Shown one piece after another: positions 1-7,079 of a stretch of DNA of 7,079 bases. How positions within the stretch are numbered: position 1 is the stretch's first letter; each line of letters starts with the position of its first letter. The position numbers were made by a program, and so were the translations under genes. A model generated the notes under the pieces. The model made no database searches and was not told the origin of the DNA. It saw only the letters and a program-made list of their open reading frames with translations. The stretch is from JAWWBN01 sp033720955 (lineage in GTDB: Bacteria; Acidobacteriota; Thermoanaerobaculia; Multivoradales; JAHEKO01), in contig JAWWBN010000203.1 in NCBI GenBank assembly GCA_033720955.1, positions 1-7,079 on the forward strand, written 5' to 3'.

Positions 1-312
1 CCGCTTGAGGGCGAAGAGCATCACCGTCAGGGTGAACAGCGCCAGATGAGCCAAGGCCTGCAGCACCTGACCGCGCCAGAAGAGGGTCAGATCGCCGAAG
101 AAGAAGGGCAGGTAGAGCAGCGCCAGCGCGTTCATCGCCCAGCCCGAGAGCCACCGCTGGGCGTCGGCCGCGGCGCGGTAGGCGAAGAGGGCCAGCGCCG
201 CCCAGAAGATCAGCACCGCCACCCAGGTGATCACCCGGTTGAACGGCAGCGGCAGCGGCGCCACCGCCGCCAGGGCGGCGAGGAGCAGCCGCTTCTCGCG
301 CGCGAAGCTCAC
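1..312 (-). CDS. TgpA/DUF3488-like membrane protein, N-terminal part (runs off the window)
   Basis: The 104 visible codons encode a strongly hydrophobic, multi-pass N-terminus. After a short basic start (SFAREKR), membrane segments are visible at about residues 9-24, 27-45, 58-72 and 83-102, rich in Trp, Phe and Leu. This matches the N-terminal membrane domain (DUF3488/TgpA_N) of bacterial transglutaminase-like proteins, in which a soluble transglutaminase core normally follows; that part lies outside the window. The GTG start at 312-310 overlaps the TGA stop of the DUF58 gene (GTGA), which implies translational coupling and decides the start, since no strong Shine-Dalgarno is present. Position right after moxR and DUF58 is the main support: moxR-DUF58-transglutaminase is a common gene order. 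It could instead be another polytopic protein of this neighbourhood, because no catalytic residues are visible. Confidence 0.62.
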   Translation of the reverse strand, partial: MSFAREKRLLLAALAAVAPLPLPFNRVITWVAVLIFWAALALFAYRAAADAQRWLSGWAMNALALLYLPFFFGDLTLFWRGQVLQALAHLALFTLTVMLFALKR

Positions 313-1315
313 GCCGTGGCCCGCCGCGGGGTGTCGAAGCCGAAGCGCAGCAGCGGCGCCGTGGGATCGCTGGAGCGCAGCGGCGAGCGCCCCGGGGCCG
401 CCGCCTCCAGCCGCGCCAGGGCTTCGAGAACCCGGGTCTTCTGCCGGCGGCCGCGGCCGAAGCCGATGGCCCCGGTGCGGGTCACCAGCTCCACGGCCCA
501 GCCGCGCTTCAGGTGCTGGACCGCGGCGCTGGCCGCCTCGCTGACCAGCCGCTCGAAGCGCGCCACCGCCCTCTCCCCGACGAGCTCGCCGACGCCGTTG
601 TCGAGCTGCACCGACAGCCGGCGGCCCTCGTCCACCTCCCGCTCCATGAAGATCAGGTCGCCGCTGCGCGCCGACTGCTTCCAGTGGATGGAGCGCGGAT
701 CGTCGCCCTCGCGGAAGCCGCGCAGCGACAGCAGCTCGTGGCCCTGGCGCGGCGGGCCGGCCGCTCTCCGGCCTGTCGGGTGGGACCGCTGGGCTGGAGC
801 GCGACGGGGAAGATCTCCGGGTAGACCAGGATCTCGAGCTCGGCCGGCAGACGCATGACCTTGAAGAAGATCCCGAGGGGGAAGATGGACGCCACCCGCA
901 GCCCCTCGAGACGGTGGACGCCGCGACGTCGCAGCGCCATCGGCAGGCGCCCCTCGTGGGCCGCCCGCGGCGGCAGATGAGCCACCAGCTCCGTGGCGCC
1001 GTGCTGGCGCGCGCTCAGGGTGAGCCAGCGCTTGCCCAGGAAGCGGTCGGTGCTCGCCAGCCGGTAGCGCAGGGAGAAGGGCCGGTTGGCGTAGACCTCC
1101 CCGGGCGCCCGCACCTCGACCGTCAGATGGCGCAGGTTGCGACGCGACGCGAGACCCGAGACGACCATCAGCGCCAGCAGCATCGCCTCCACCATGTAGA
1201 GCGCGTTGTTGCCGGTGTTGACGGCTGCGAAGCCGACCAGCAGGGTCAGAAAGACGAAGCCGACGCCCACCCGGGTGATCCGGACCCGCTCGAGAGAGAC
1301 CCGCCGGGTGGGCAT
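309..1315 (-). CDS. DUF58-domain membrane protein, reading frame broken by a one-base shift
   Basis: The family usually has two N-terminal membrane helices and a cytoplasmic domain related to von Willebrand A folds, and is typically a partner of MoxR ATPases. Starting at ATG 1315-1313, seven bases after the moxR stop, the protein has helices at about residues 16-32 and 39-56 separated by the typical NTGNN motif (33-37). A beta-rich middle follows, ending in ILVYPEIFPV. The family signature then continues in a different frame: HELLSLRGFREGDDPRSIHW, then KQSARSGDL, to a TGA at 311-309. The switch lies between about 775 and 745 in a GC-only stretch and corresponds to one missing base. Restoring it gives 336 codons (335 residues), a normal family length. 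As written, the first frame instead ends at 653-655. Both halves are well conserved, so this is either a sequencing or assembly error or a very recent mutation. Family identity is secure; whether the gene is intact is not. Confidence 0.85.
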
Positions 1316-1322
1316 GGGGCGA

Positions 1323-2282
1323 TCAGATGGGGACCGCGACGCCGGCCACCACCCGCCGCACCGCCTCCCGGGTTGCGTCGAGCCCGGCCTCGCCGCCACG
1401 GAGGATGACGCGGTGGGCCAGGACCGCGGGCGCCAGCCGCTGCACGTCGTCGGGGATGGCGAAGGAGCGGCCCTCGCAGACCGCCATCGCCTGCACGGCG
1501 GCGTAGAGGCTCTGCACTCCCCGGGTGGAGACCCCCAGCAGGAAGTCGGGCGAGCGGCGGGTCTCGCCGGCCAGCGCCAGCATGTAGTTGACCAGCTTCT
1601 CCTCCACCCGGACCCGCCGGACCTCCTCCTGGAAGCCGGCCAGCTCGCGCTCCCCCAGGACCGGCTCGAGGGTCCCGAGCTGCGACCGCACCCCGCCGGC
1701 CATCAGCAGCTCGCGCTCGTCGCTGCGCGGCGGGTAGCCGAGCTGCAGCGACATCATGAAGCGGTCGAGCTGCGACTCGGGGAGCGGGAAGGTCCCGACG
1801 TACTCCATCGGGTTCTGGGTGGCGATCACGATGAAGGAGTCGGGCAGCGCGTGGCTGACCTTGTCCACCGTCACCCGGCGCTCGCTCATCGCCTCGAGCA
1901 GCGCCGACTGGGTCTTGGGGCTCGCCCGGTTGATCTCGTCAGCGAGGACGACGTTGGCGAAGATGGGCCCCCGCACGAACTCGAACTGCTCCGGGCTGCG
2001 CTTGTAGACCGAGACGCCGATGATGTCGGAGGGCAGCAGGTCGGAGGTGAACTGGATGCGCTGGAACTCGAGACCCAGGGAGCGCGCCAGGGCCTGGGCC
2101 AGGGTGGTCTTCCCCACGCCCGGCACGTCCTCGATCAGCATGTGTCCCCGGGCCAGCAGACAGACCACGGCGAGCCGGATCACCTCCGGCTTGCCGCGTA
2201 CGATGGTCCCCACCTGGCGCTCGAGCCGCGCCAGCGCCGCCGCGCCGGTCTCCGCCGCGGCCGTGGGGCCCGGCTCGGTCAA
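1323..2282 (-). CDS. MoxR-family AAA+ ATPase
   Basis: This is a chaperone-like AAA+ ATPase of the MoxR family; members are thought to remodel or activate partner proteins, often with DUF58/VWA proteins encoded next to them. In the 319-residue product I see Walker A EDVPGVGKTT (51-60, Lys58), the segment FTSDLLPSDIIG (78-89), Walker B VVLADEIN (111-118) followed by RASPKTQSALLEAM, sensor 1 ATQNP (154-158) and LPESQLDRF (167-175). The C-terminal lid carries GVSTRGVQSL, the usual sensor-2 region. Length and motif order are normal for the family. The start is taken as TTG at 2282-2280, which overlaps the upstream lipoprotein stop (TTGA). An ATG much further upstream would read through the lipoprotein gene in the wrong frame. 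There is no clear Shine-Dalgarno, so coupling is likely. It lies in the same transcription unit as the DUF58 and TgpA-like genes. The actual substrate cannot be read from sequence. Confidence 0.93.
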   Translation of the reverse strand: MTEPGPTAAAETGAAALARLERQVGTIVRGKPEVIRLAVVCLLARGHMLIEDVPGVGKTTLAQALARSLGLEFQRIQFTSDLLPSDIIGVSVYKRSPEQFEFVRGPIFANVVLADEINRASPKTQSALLEAMSERRVTVDKVSHALPDSFIVIATQNPMEYVGTFPLPESQLDRFMMSLQLGYPPRSDERELLMAGGVRSQLGTLEPVLGERELAGFQEEVRRVRVEEKLVNYMLALAGETRRSPDFLLGVSTRGVQSLYAAVQAMAVCEGRSFAIPDDVQRLAPAVLAHRVILRGGEAGLDATREAVRRVVAGVAVPI

Positions 2283-2842
2283 CCGCCCGCCGCGGCGAAC
2301 TCGCGGTACTCGCCGCGCTCCTCCGGCGGCACCGGGTGGCGGATCTCCGCCGCGAAGCCGTCGCCCTCCTGGTAGTCCACGTCCTCGAGGATGTAGCTGA
2401 CCTGCTTCTGGTTCGCCTTGGGCAGCCCGGCCGTCTCGACGTAGATCTTCCACGACGCCTTCTCGGTGCCGTCGGGCGAGGCCATGGTGACGTCGAGCGT
2501 GATGCCGGGAAGGGCGGTGTCCAGGTCGTGCTGGACCAGAAGGTCGAGCTCCACGTCCGTGCGGGTCTCGACCGGCGCCTCCTCCATCGCCTCGCCCTCC
2601 TCCCCGGCCTCGTCGGTGACGGCGACCGGCTCGGCCGGCGCCTCGCCCCCCTCGCCCTCCGCGGCGACGGGCTCTGGCTCGACGGGGGTCTCCTGCACGA
2701 TGAAGGCGTTGAGCCGGGCGGTGTAGCGCCCTCGCGCCTGGGAGATCCTCTCCTCCGGGGTCTTCGGAGCGCAGGCGACCACGGTCAGGGTGGCGACGGC
2801 CAGCAGGACGGTGACGACGATCGGGAGAGCTCTCTTCTGCAC
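2279..2842 (-). CDS. Predicted lipoprotein of unknown function
   Basis: I do not recognise a family. The 187-residue product begins with a basic n-region (QKRALP), a hydrophobic stretch (about 8-22) and a lipobox VVAC with Cys24 as the likely lipidated residue. Ala at +2 would favour outer-membrane sorting under the E. coli rule. A charged segment (27-45) leads into a long acidic Ala/Glu/Pro linker (about 51-93), which looks disordered. A compact C-terminal part (95-187) with alternating hydrophobic residues (VELDLLVQHDL, GITLDVTM, WKIYVETAGL, VSYILEDVDY) is probably a beta-rich domain. GTG 2842-2840 is preferred because a GGAGG lies six bases upstream and the signal peptide then has normal length. 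The alternative ATG at 2881-2879 overlaps the murB stop (ATGA) but would add 13 residues before the signal sequence. The stop overlaps the moxR start, so it is very likely co-expressed with moxR and may be a periplasmic partner of that system; this is inference. Confidence 0.8.
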   Translation of the reverse strand: MQKRALPIVVTVLLAVATLTVVACAPKTPEERISQARGRYTARLNAFIVQETPVEPEPVAAEGEGGEAPAEPVAVTDEAGEEGEAMEEAPVETRTDVELDLLVQHDLDTALPGITLDVTMASPDGTEKASWKIYVETAGLPKANQKQVSYILEDVDYQEGDGFAAEIRHPVPPEERGEYREFAAAGG

Positions 2843-2848
2843 GGGCAA

Positions 2849-2853
2849 CCTCC
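2849..2853 (-). promoter_or_regulatory. Shine-Dalgarno for the lipoprotein gene
   Basis: GGAGG on the minus strand lies six bases before GTG 2842-2840. It is the best ribosome-binding site on the leftward strand and decides the lipoprotein start against the ATG at 2881 that overlaps the murB stop. Confidence 0.72.
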
Positions 2854-2877
2854 GGGAGTCCAGATTCAGACCGCCGA

Positions 2878-3837
2878 TCATAGCGAACTCGCCGGGGCAG
2901 CGGTGCGCTCGCGCCACACCCCGGCCAGCGAGCCGGCCAGCACCACCTCGGGTACCAGCTCCACGCCGAAGCGCCGGCGGACGGCCTCCCGCGCTGCCAC
3001 CATCAGCTCCAGGACGTCGAGCGCCGTTGCGTGGTCCTCGTTGACGATCACGTTGCCGTGCCGTGGGCTGATCCGCGCGCCACCGTGGGCGAGCCCCTTC
3101 AGACCGCAGACGTCGATCAGACGGCCGGCCGAGTCCCCCGGCGGGTTGCGGAAGATCGAGCCGGCGTTGCGCCCCCTGGGGAGGCTGCGCCAGCGCAGGC
3201 GGTTGATCTCGCGAATCCGCTCCAGACCGGCCTCGGCGTCCCCGGGGACGAGCTCGAAGGTGGCCCCCGTGACCACGGCGGCGCCGCCCTGGAGGCGGGT
3301 GCTGCGGTAGGCGGGGGCGAGCTCGGCCACGCTCACGGTCCGCGGCACCCCGCCCGGGTCCACCACCCGGGCGCTGGTCAGCACGTCGCCGATCTCGCTG
3401 CCGTAGCAACCGGCGTTCATGACCACCGCGCCACCCACGGTGGACGGGAAGCCGGCGAGCGCCTCCAGACCCGAGAGGCCGGCGGCGACGGTGCGCTGGG
3501 CCAGCTTCGGCAGCGGCACCGCGGCGCCGCAGCGCACCGTGGTGCCGTCGATCTCGATCCGCTCGAGCTCGCCCCCGAGATGGATGACCAGCCCCGAGAG
3601 CCCCTCGTCCGGCACCAGCAGGTTGGAGCCCAGACCCAGGAGGAAGCGCGGCGTGCCGGAGGCGTCGGCGATCCCCAGCAGCCGCGACAGGGCGGCCTCG
3701 CTCTCGACCTCCACGAAGAGCTCCGCCGGGCCGCCGATGCGGAAGGTGGTGCGCTCCGCCAGGGGCTCGCCGGGCCGGATCGCGAGCCCGGAAACGCCCC
3801 GGAGCTCGGCTTCCAGGGAGGCTCTCGGGTTGGGCAT
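2878..3837 (-). CDS. murB: UDP-N-acetylenolpyruvoylglucosamine reductase (MurB)
   Basis: MurB is a cytoplasmic FAD enzyme that uses NADPH to reduce UDP-N-acetylglucosamine enolpyruvate to UDP-N-acetylmuramate, the second committed step of peptidoglycan precursor synthesis. The 319-residue product shows the FAD-binding motifs TTFRIGGPA (30-38) and GLGSNLLV (68-75). It continues with the core LAGFPSTVGGAVVMNAGCYG (127-146), the substrate-binding YR pair (177-178), NAGSIFRNP (224-232) with the catalytic Ser227, and PEV with the C-terminal catalytic Glu297. Length and the short loop after the YR pair fit the type II subfamily. ATG 3837-3835 is chosen because homology begins shortly after it; a GTG immediately before it is an equal alternative, and no strong Shine-Dalgarno helps. 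It is the first gene of the leftward set, divergent from recA and 35 bases ahead of the lipoprotein gene. No other cell-wall (mur/fts) genes are visible around it. Confidence 0.95.
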   Translation of the reverse strand: MPNPRASLEAELRGVSGLAIRPGEPLAERTTFRIGGPAELFVEVESEAALSRLLGIADASGTPRFLLGLGSNLLVPDEGLSGLVIHLGGELERIEIDGTTVRCGAAVPLPKLAQRTVAAGLSGLEALAGFPSTVGGAVVMNAGCYGSEIGDVLTSARVVDPGGVPRTVSVAELAPAYRSTRLQGGAAVVTGATFELVPGDAEAGLERIREINRLRWRSLPRGRNAGSIFRNPPGDSAGRLIDVCGLKGLAHGGARISPRHGNVIVNEDHATALDVLELMVAAREAVRRRFGVELVPEVVLAGSLAGVWRERTAAPASSL

Positions 3838-3986
3838 CACGGGGCGGTTCCGCGAGATCCGGCGGCCGGAATCCGTCTCTTCGGCCGAGCCCGATCCGTC
3901 CGTGTGGCGCGCCGCGCTCTCGACTAGTATAGCCAGGGGCCCCGAGCCGGGTCCTCCCCTTCCCGCACGCGAAAGGAGCTTCCCCG
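3838..3986. promoter_or_regulatory. Divergent murB/recA intergenic region with overlapping -10-like elements
   Basis: These 149 bases are the longest non-coding stretch of the window. The single AT-rich patch, ACTAGTATA (3923-3931), contains TATACT on the minus strand (3931-3926, five of six matches to TATAAT) and TAGTAT on the plus strand (3925-3930, four of six). Predicted leaders would be about 80 bases for murB and about 50 for recA. The corresponding -35 boxes are poor on both strands: AGGACC at 18-bp spacing on the minus strand and GTGTGG at 17-bp on the plus strand. I find no LexA-type operator of the CTGT-N8-ACAG, GAAC-N4-GTTC or GTTC-N7-GTTC forms, so SOS control of recA is not supported here. 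The promoter call is inferred from position and composition. Confidence 0.45.
3973..3978 (+). promoter_or_regulatory. Shine-Dalgarno for recA
   Basis: AAGGAG lies eight bases before ATG 3987. It is a strong, well-spaced site consistent with high recA translation, and it fixes the start codon. Confidence 0.85.
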
Positions 3987-5042
<1,056 letters not shown>

Positions 5043-5043
5043 G

Positions 5044-6960
5044 GCCCGCCGGGCGGTCGGGGCGTCACTGCTGCTGGCCGCCCTCCTCACCGCCGCGCCC
5101 GCGGTGGCCCAGGAGGTGACGGAGATCCGTCTCGCTCCGGACGGCGCGCCCATCACGGGGGCGCCTCCGGAGCTCACCGTCGAGCTGGTGGCGGAGGGCG
5201 CGGAGGGCCCGTTCGCGGTGACCCTCATCGTGGACGGCCGACCGCTCGAGACCCGTCAGCTAGCCGCCGGAGCCAGCACCGTGCGTCTGCCGCGGGCCCT
5301 CTCCGCCGGGCGGCACACCCTGGGCGCCGCCAGTGGGGCCGCCCGCGCCGAGATCGAGGTGTCGGTGCTGCCCGGCCTGCTCTCGCTGGTCCCGCCGCTC
5401 ATCGCCATCGGACTGGCGCTCCTCTTCAAGGACGTCCTGGTCTCGCTCGCCCTGGGGGTCTTCTCCGGCGCCCTGATCCTCAACTCCTTTCACCCGATCG
5501 TCGCATTCGCCCGCTCGATCGACCAGTTCGTGGTGCCGTCGCTGGCCGACTCCGACCGCGCCAGCATCGTCATCTTCTCGACCCTGCTGGGCGGCATGGT
5601 CGGGGTGATCGGCGCCAGCGGAGGCACCCGCGGCATCGTCGAGCGGCTCACGAAGCTGGCCACCAACGCCCGGCGCGGGCAGCTCGCGACCTGGGCGCTG
5701 GGCGTGGCGATCTTCTTCGACGACTACGCCAACACCCTGATCGTGGGCAACACCATGCGGCCGATCACGGACCGCCTCAGGATCAGCCGGGAGAAGCTGG
5801 CCTACATCGTGGACTCGACGGCGGCGCCGGTGGCCAGCGTGGTGCCGATCTCCACCTGGATCGGCTTCGAGATCGGGCTCATCGCCGCCGCGTTCACCCA
5901 GCTCGGCATCGACGACGACTACAACGCCTACGGCGTGCTGCTGGGGTCCATCGCCTACCGCTTCTACCCCATCTTCGCCCTGGTCCTGGGCTTCGCCATC
6001 GCCGTCTCGCGTCGCGACGCCGGGCCCATGCTGGCGGCGGAGCGGCGGGCGGCGACCACGGGCAAGCTGGTGGCCGACGGCGACACCCCGCTCGCCATGG
6101 AGAGCGCCGACGCGCTGGAGCCGCCGGCGGGGGCGCCGCTTCGCGCCGTCAACGCCCTGGCGCCCATCGGCGCCGTGGTGGCGGTCACCCTGGTCGGCCT
6201 CTACGTCACCGGCCGGCCGGGGGTGGACCCGGCCGACCACCCCTCCGTCTTCGCGTTCCTGCGCGAGGTCTTCTCCGCCTCCAACAGCTTCCACGCCCTG
6301 CTCTGGGGGAGCCTGGCCGGCGTCACCCTCGCGATCGTCCTGGCCCTGGCCCAGCGCATCCTCACCGTGACCCAGTCGATGAAGGCGATGGTCGAGGGGT
6401 TCCGGTCCATGCTCCTGGCGCTGGTGGTGCTCATCCTGGCGTGGTCGATCGGCGCCGTCTGCGAGCAGCTCAACACCGCCGACTACGTGGTGGGGCTCAC
6501 CGAGGGGGTTCTGGCCCCCCACTGGCTTCCCGTGCTGGTCTTCCTGGCCTCGGCCGCGATCTCCTTCGCCACCGGCGCCTCCTGGGGGACCATGGCGATT
6601 CTCATGCCGCTGGTGATCCCCATTTGTCACCAGCTCGCCACGGCCGCCGCGCTGCCCGTCGGCAGCCCGACCTACACCACCCTGCTGGTCGGCACCGTCT
6701 CCTCCGTGCTGGCCGGCTCGGTCTGGGGCGACCACTGCTCGCCCATCTCCGACACCACGATCCTCTCGAGCATGGCATCGGGCTGCGATCACATCGCCCA
6801 CGTGCGCACCCAGATCCCCTACGCACTCTTCGCCGGCCTCCTGGGCATGGCGCTCGGCGACATCCCCACCGCCTTCGGCCTCTCGCCCTGGATCTCCCTC
6901 GCGACGGGGTCGGCGATCATCGTCCTGGCGGTCCGTTTTCTGGCCCGCCCGGTGAGCTGA
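5044..6960 (+). CDS. NhaC-family Na+/H+ antiporter with N-terminal exported domain; start unresolved
   Basis: The membrane part matches the NhaC antiporter family (Pfam Na_H_antiporter), inner-membrane exchangers of protons for sodium or small organic ions. Seen motifs are FFDDYAN (5713-5733) followed by TMRPITDRLRISREKLAYI, STAAPVASVVPISTWIGFE, FATGASWGTM (6565-6594) and WGDHCSPISDTTILSS (6724-6771), then HVRTQIPYAL. About ten or more membrane segments are visible from 5377 on, with a soluble loop at about 6007-6150. Before them come a signal-peptide-like stretch (ASLLLAALLTAAPAVAQ, cleavage likely after AVA or AQ) and about 85 residues of beta-rich, Ig-like sequence (PPELTVELVAEG, PFAVTLIVDG). 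No ATG, GTG or TTG lies in frame between the recA stop and the signal segment. The nearest are GTG 4897 and ATG 4903, deep inside recA, or GTG 5104 and 5116, which would remove the export signal. The coordinate given is the first in-frame codon after the recA stop, not a proven start. Ion specificity is unknown; malate/lactate or drug exchange (Tet(35)-like) is possible. Confidence 0.88.
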   Translation, partial: ARRAVGASLLLAALLTAAPAVAQEVTEIRLAPDGAPITGAPPELTVELVAEGAEGPFAVTLIVDGRPLETRQLAAGASTVRLPRALSAGRHTLGAASGAARAEIEVSVLPGLLSLVPPLIAIGLALLFKDVLVSLALGVFSGALILNSFHPIVAFARSIDQFVVPSLADSDRASIVIFSTLLGGMVGVIGASGGTRGIVERLTKLATNARRGQLATWALGVAIFFDDYANTLIVGNTMRPITDRLRISREKLAYIVDSTAAPVASVVPISTWIGFEIGLIAAAFTQLGIDDDYNAYGVLLGSIAYRFYPIFALVLGFAIAVSRRDAGPMLAAERRAATTGKLVADGDTPLAMESADALEPPAGAPLRAVNALAPIGAVVAVTLVGLYVTGRPGVDPADHPSVFAFLREVFSASNSFHALLWGSLAGVTLAIVLALAQRILTVTQSMKAMVEGFRSMLLALVVLILAWSIGAVCEQLNTADYVVGLTEGVLAPHWLPVLVFLASAAISFATGASWGTMAILMPLVIPICHQLATAAALPVGSPTYTTLLVGTVSSVLAGSVWGDHCSPISDTTILSSMASGCDHIAHVRTQIPYALFAGLLGMALGDIPTAFGLSPWISLATGSAIIVLAVRFLARPVS

Positions 6961-6976
6961 CGGCGAGGCCGCCGGG

Positions 6977-7079
6977 TTGAGCGAGCCCGAGCCCCCGGTC
7001 CGGCCGCTGCCGATCACCGACGTCCTCGATCTGCACGCCTTCCGGCCGCGGGAGGTCCCCGAGCTGGTCCGCGACTACC
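6977..7079 (+). CDS. Probable Smr-domain protein, N-terminal part (runs off the window)
   Basis: Only 34 codons are visible. After a Pro/Glu-rich start the segment ITDVLDLHAFRPREVPELVR resembles the beginning of a Smr domain, where a conserved LDLH motif is followed by a helix; such domains occur in MutS2 C-termini and in small stand-alone proteins and are linked to nucleic-acid nicking or RNA cleavage. The TTG at 6977 is the only usual start in this frame after an in-frame stop at 6953-6955, and GAGG (6965-6968) lies eight bases upstream. The gap to the antiporter stop is 16 bases, so co-transcription is likely. The identification rests on one short motif, and the diagnostic HGxG-type motif would lie beyond the window end. 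Confidence 0.6.
   Translation, partial: MSEPEPPVRPLPITDVLDLHAFRPREVPELVRDY

Noticed and set aside
1206..2375. A 389-codon open frame on the plus strand opposite moxR
   Set aside because: It shadows a gene with all AAA+ motifs, has low-complexity His/Arg/Gln/Asp-rich translation and no ribosome-binding site.
3838..3986. LexA/SOS operator upstream of recA
   Set aside because: No inverted or direct repeat matching the known operator types was found; partial matches such as GTTCC near 3847 have no partner half-site.
5043..5062. GC-rich palindromic bases after the recA stop as a terminator
   Set aside because: The possible stem is only about four pairs and is not followed by a T run; the next gene follows at once.
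5260..7017. A 585-codon open frame on the minus strand opposite the antiporter
   Set aside because: Its translation is an unbroken mix of Gly, Arg, Asp, Gln, His and Glu without motifs or hydrophobic core. It is the complement of a well-supported antiporter gene, and such long antisense frames are expected at this GC content.

Overview
The window comes from a very GC-rich bacterium, roughly 70% GC by eye, with strong G/C preference at third codon positions and several GTG or TTG starts. A lipobox-type lipoprotein, a predicted secreted domain and peptidoglycan genes suggest a diderm (Gram-negative-type) chromosome. A phylum such as Acidobacteriota or a deltaproteobacterial relative would fit, but the phylum is a guess from the sequence alone. 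Nothing points to phage, plasmid, insertion sequence or CRISPR. The region looks like core chromosome and is almost fully coding.

Layout: two gene sets diverge from one 149-bp intergenic region (3838-3986), whose only AT-rich patch sits at about 3923-3931. Leftwards (minus strand) run murB (2878-3837), a small predicted lipoprotein of unknown function (2279-2842), a MoxR-family AAA+ ATPase (1323-2282), a DUF58 protein (309-1315, interrupted by a one-base frameshift near 745-775) and the first 104 codons of a multi-pass membrane protein resembling the N-terminus of TgpA/DUF3488 transglutaminases (1-312). The lipoprotein/moxR and DUF58/tgpA junctions are 4-bp stop/start overlaps, and the other gaps in the set are 35 bp or less, so this is very probably one operon. 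Rightwards (plus strand) run recA (3987-5042), an NhaC-family antiporter with an added N-terminal exported domain (about 5044-6960) and the first 34 codons of a probable Smr-domain protein (from 6977).

How the genes may work together: MoxR + DUF58 + membrane transglutaminase is a recurring bacterial set thought to act in envelope protein maturation or stress. Here it follows a peptidoglycan precursor gene and an uncharacterised lipoprotein, so the leftward operon looks like an envelope-biogenesis unit. The rightward set combines DNA repair/recombination, ion homeostasis and a probable nucleic-acid-related Smr protein, with no obvious common pathway.

The main oddities are the DUF58 frameshift, the lack of any ordinary start codon for the antiporter between the recA stop and its signal-peptide-like segment, and the antiporter's extra exported domain. 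The lipoprotein is the least understood gene. I see no clear evidence of a wholly new system.
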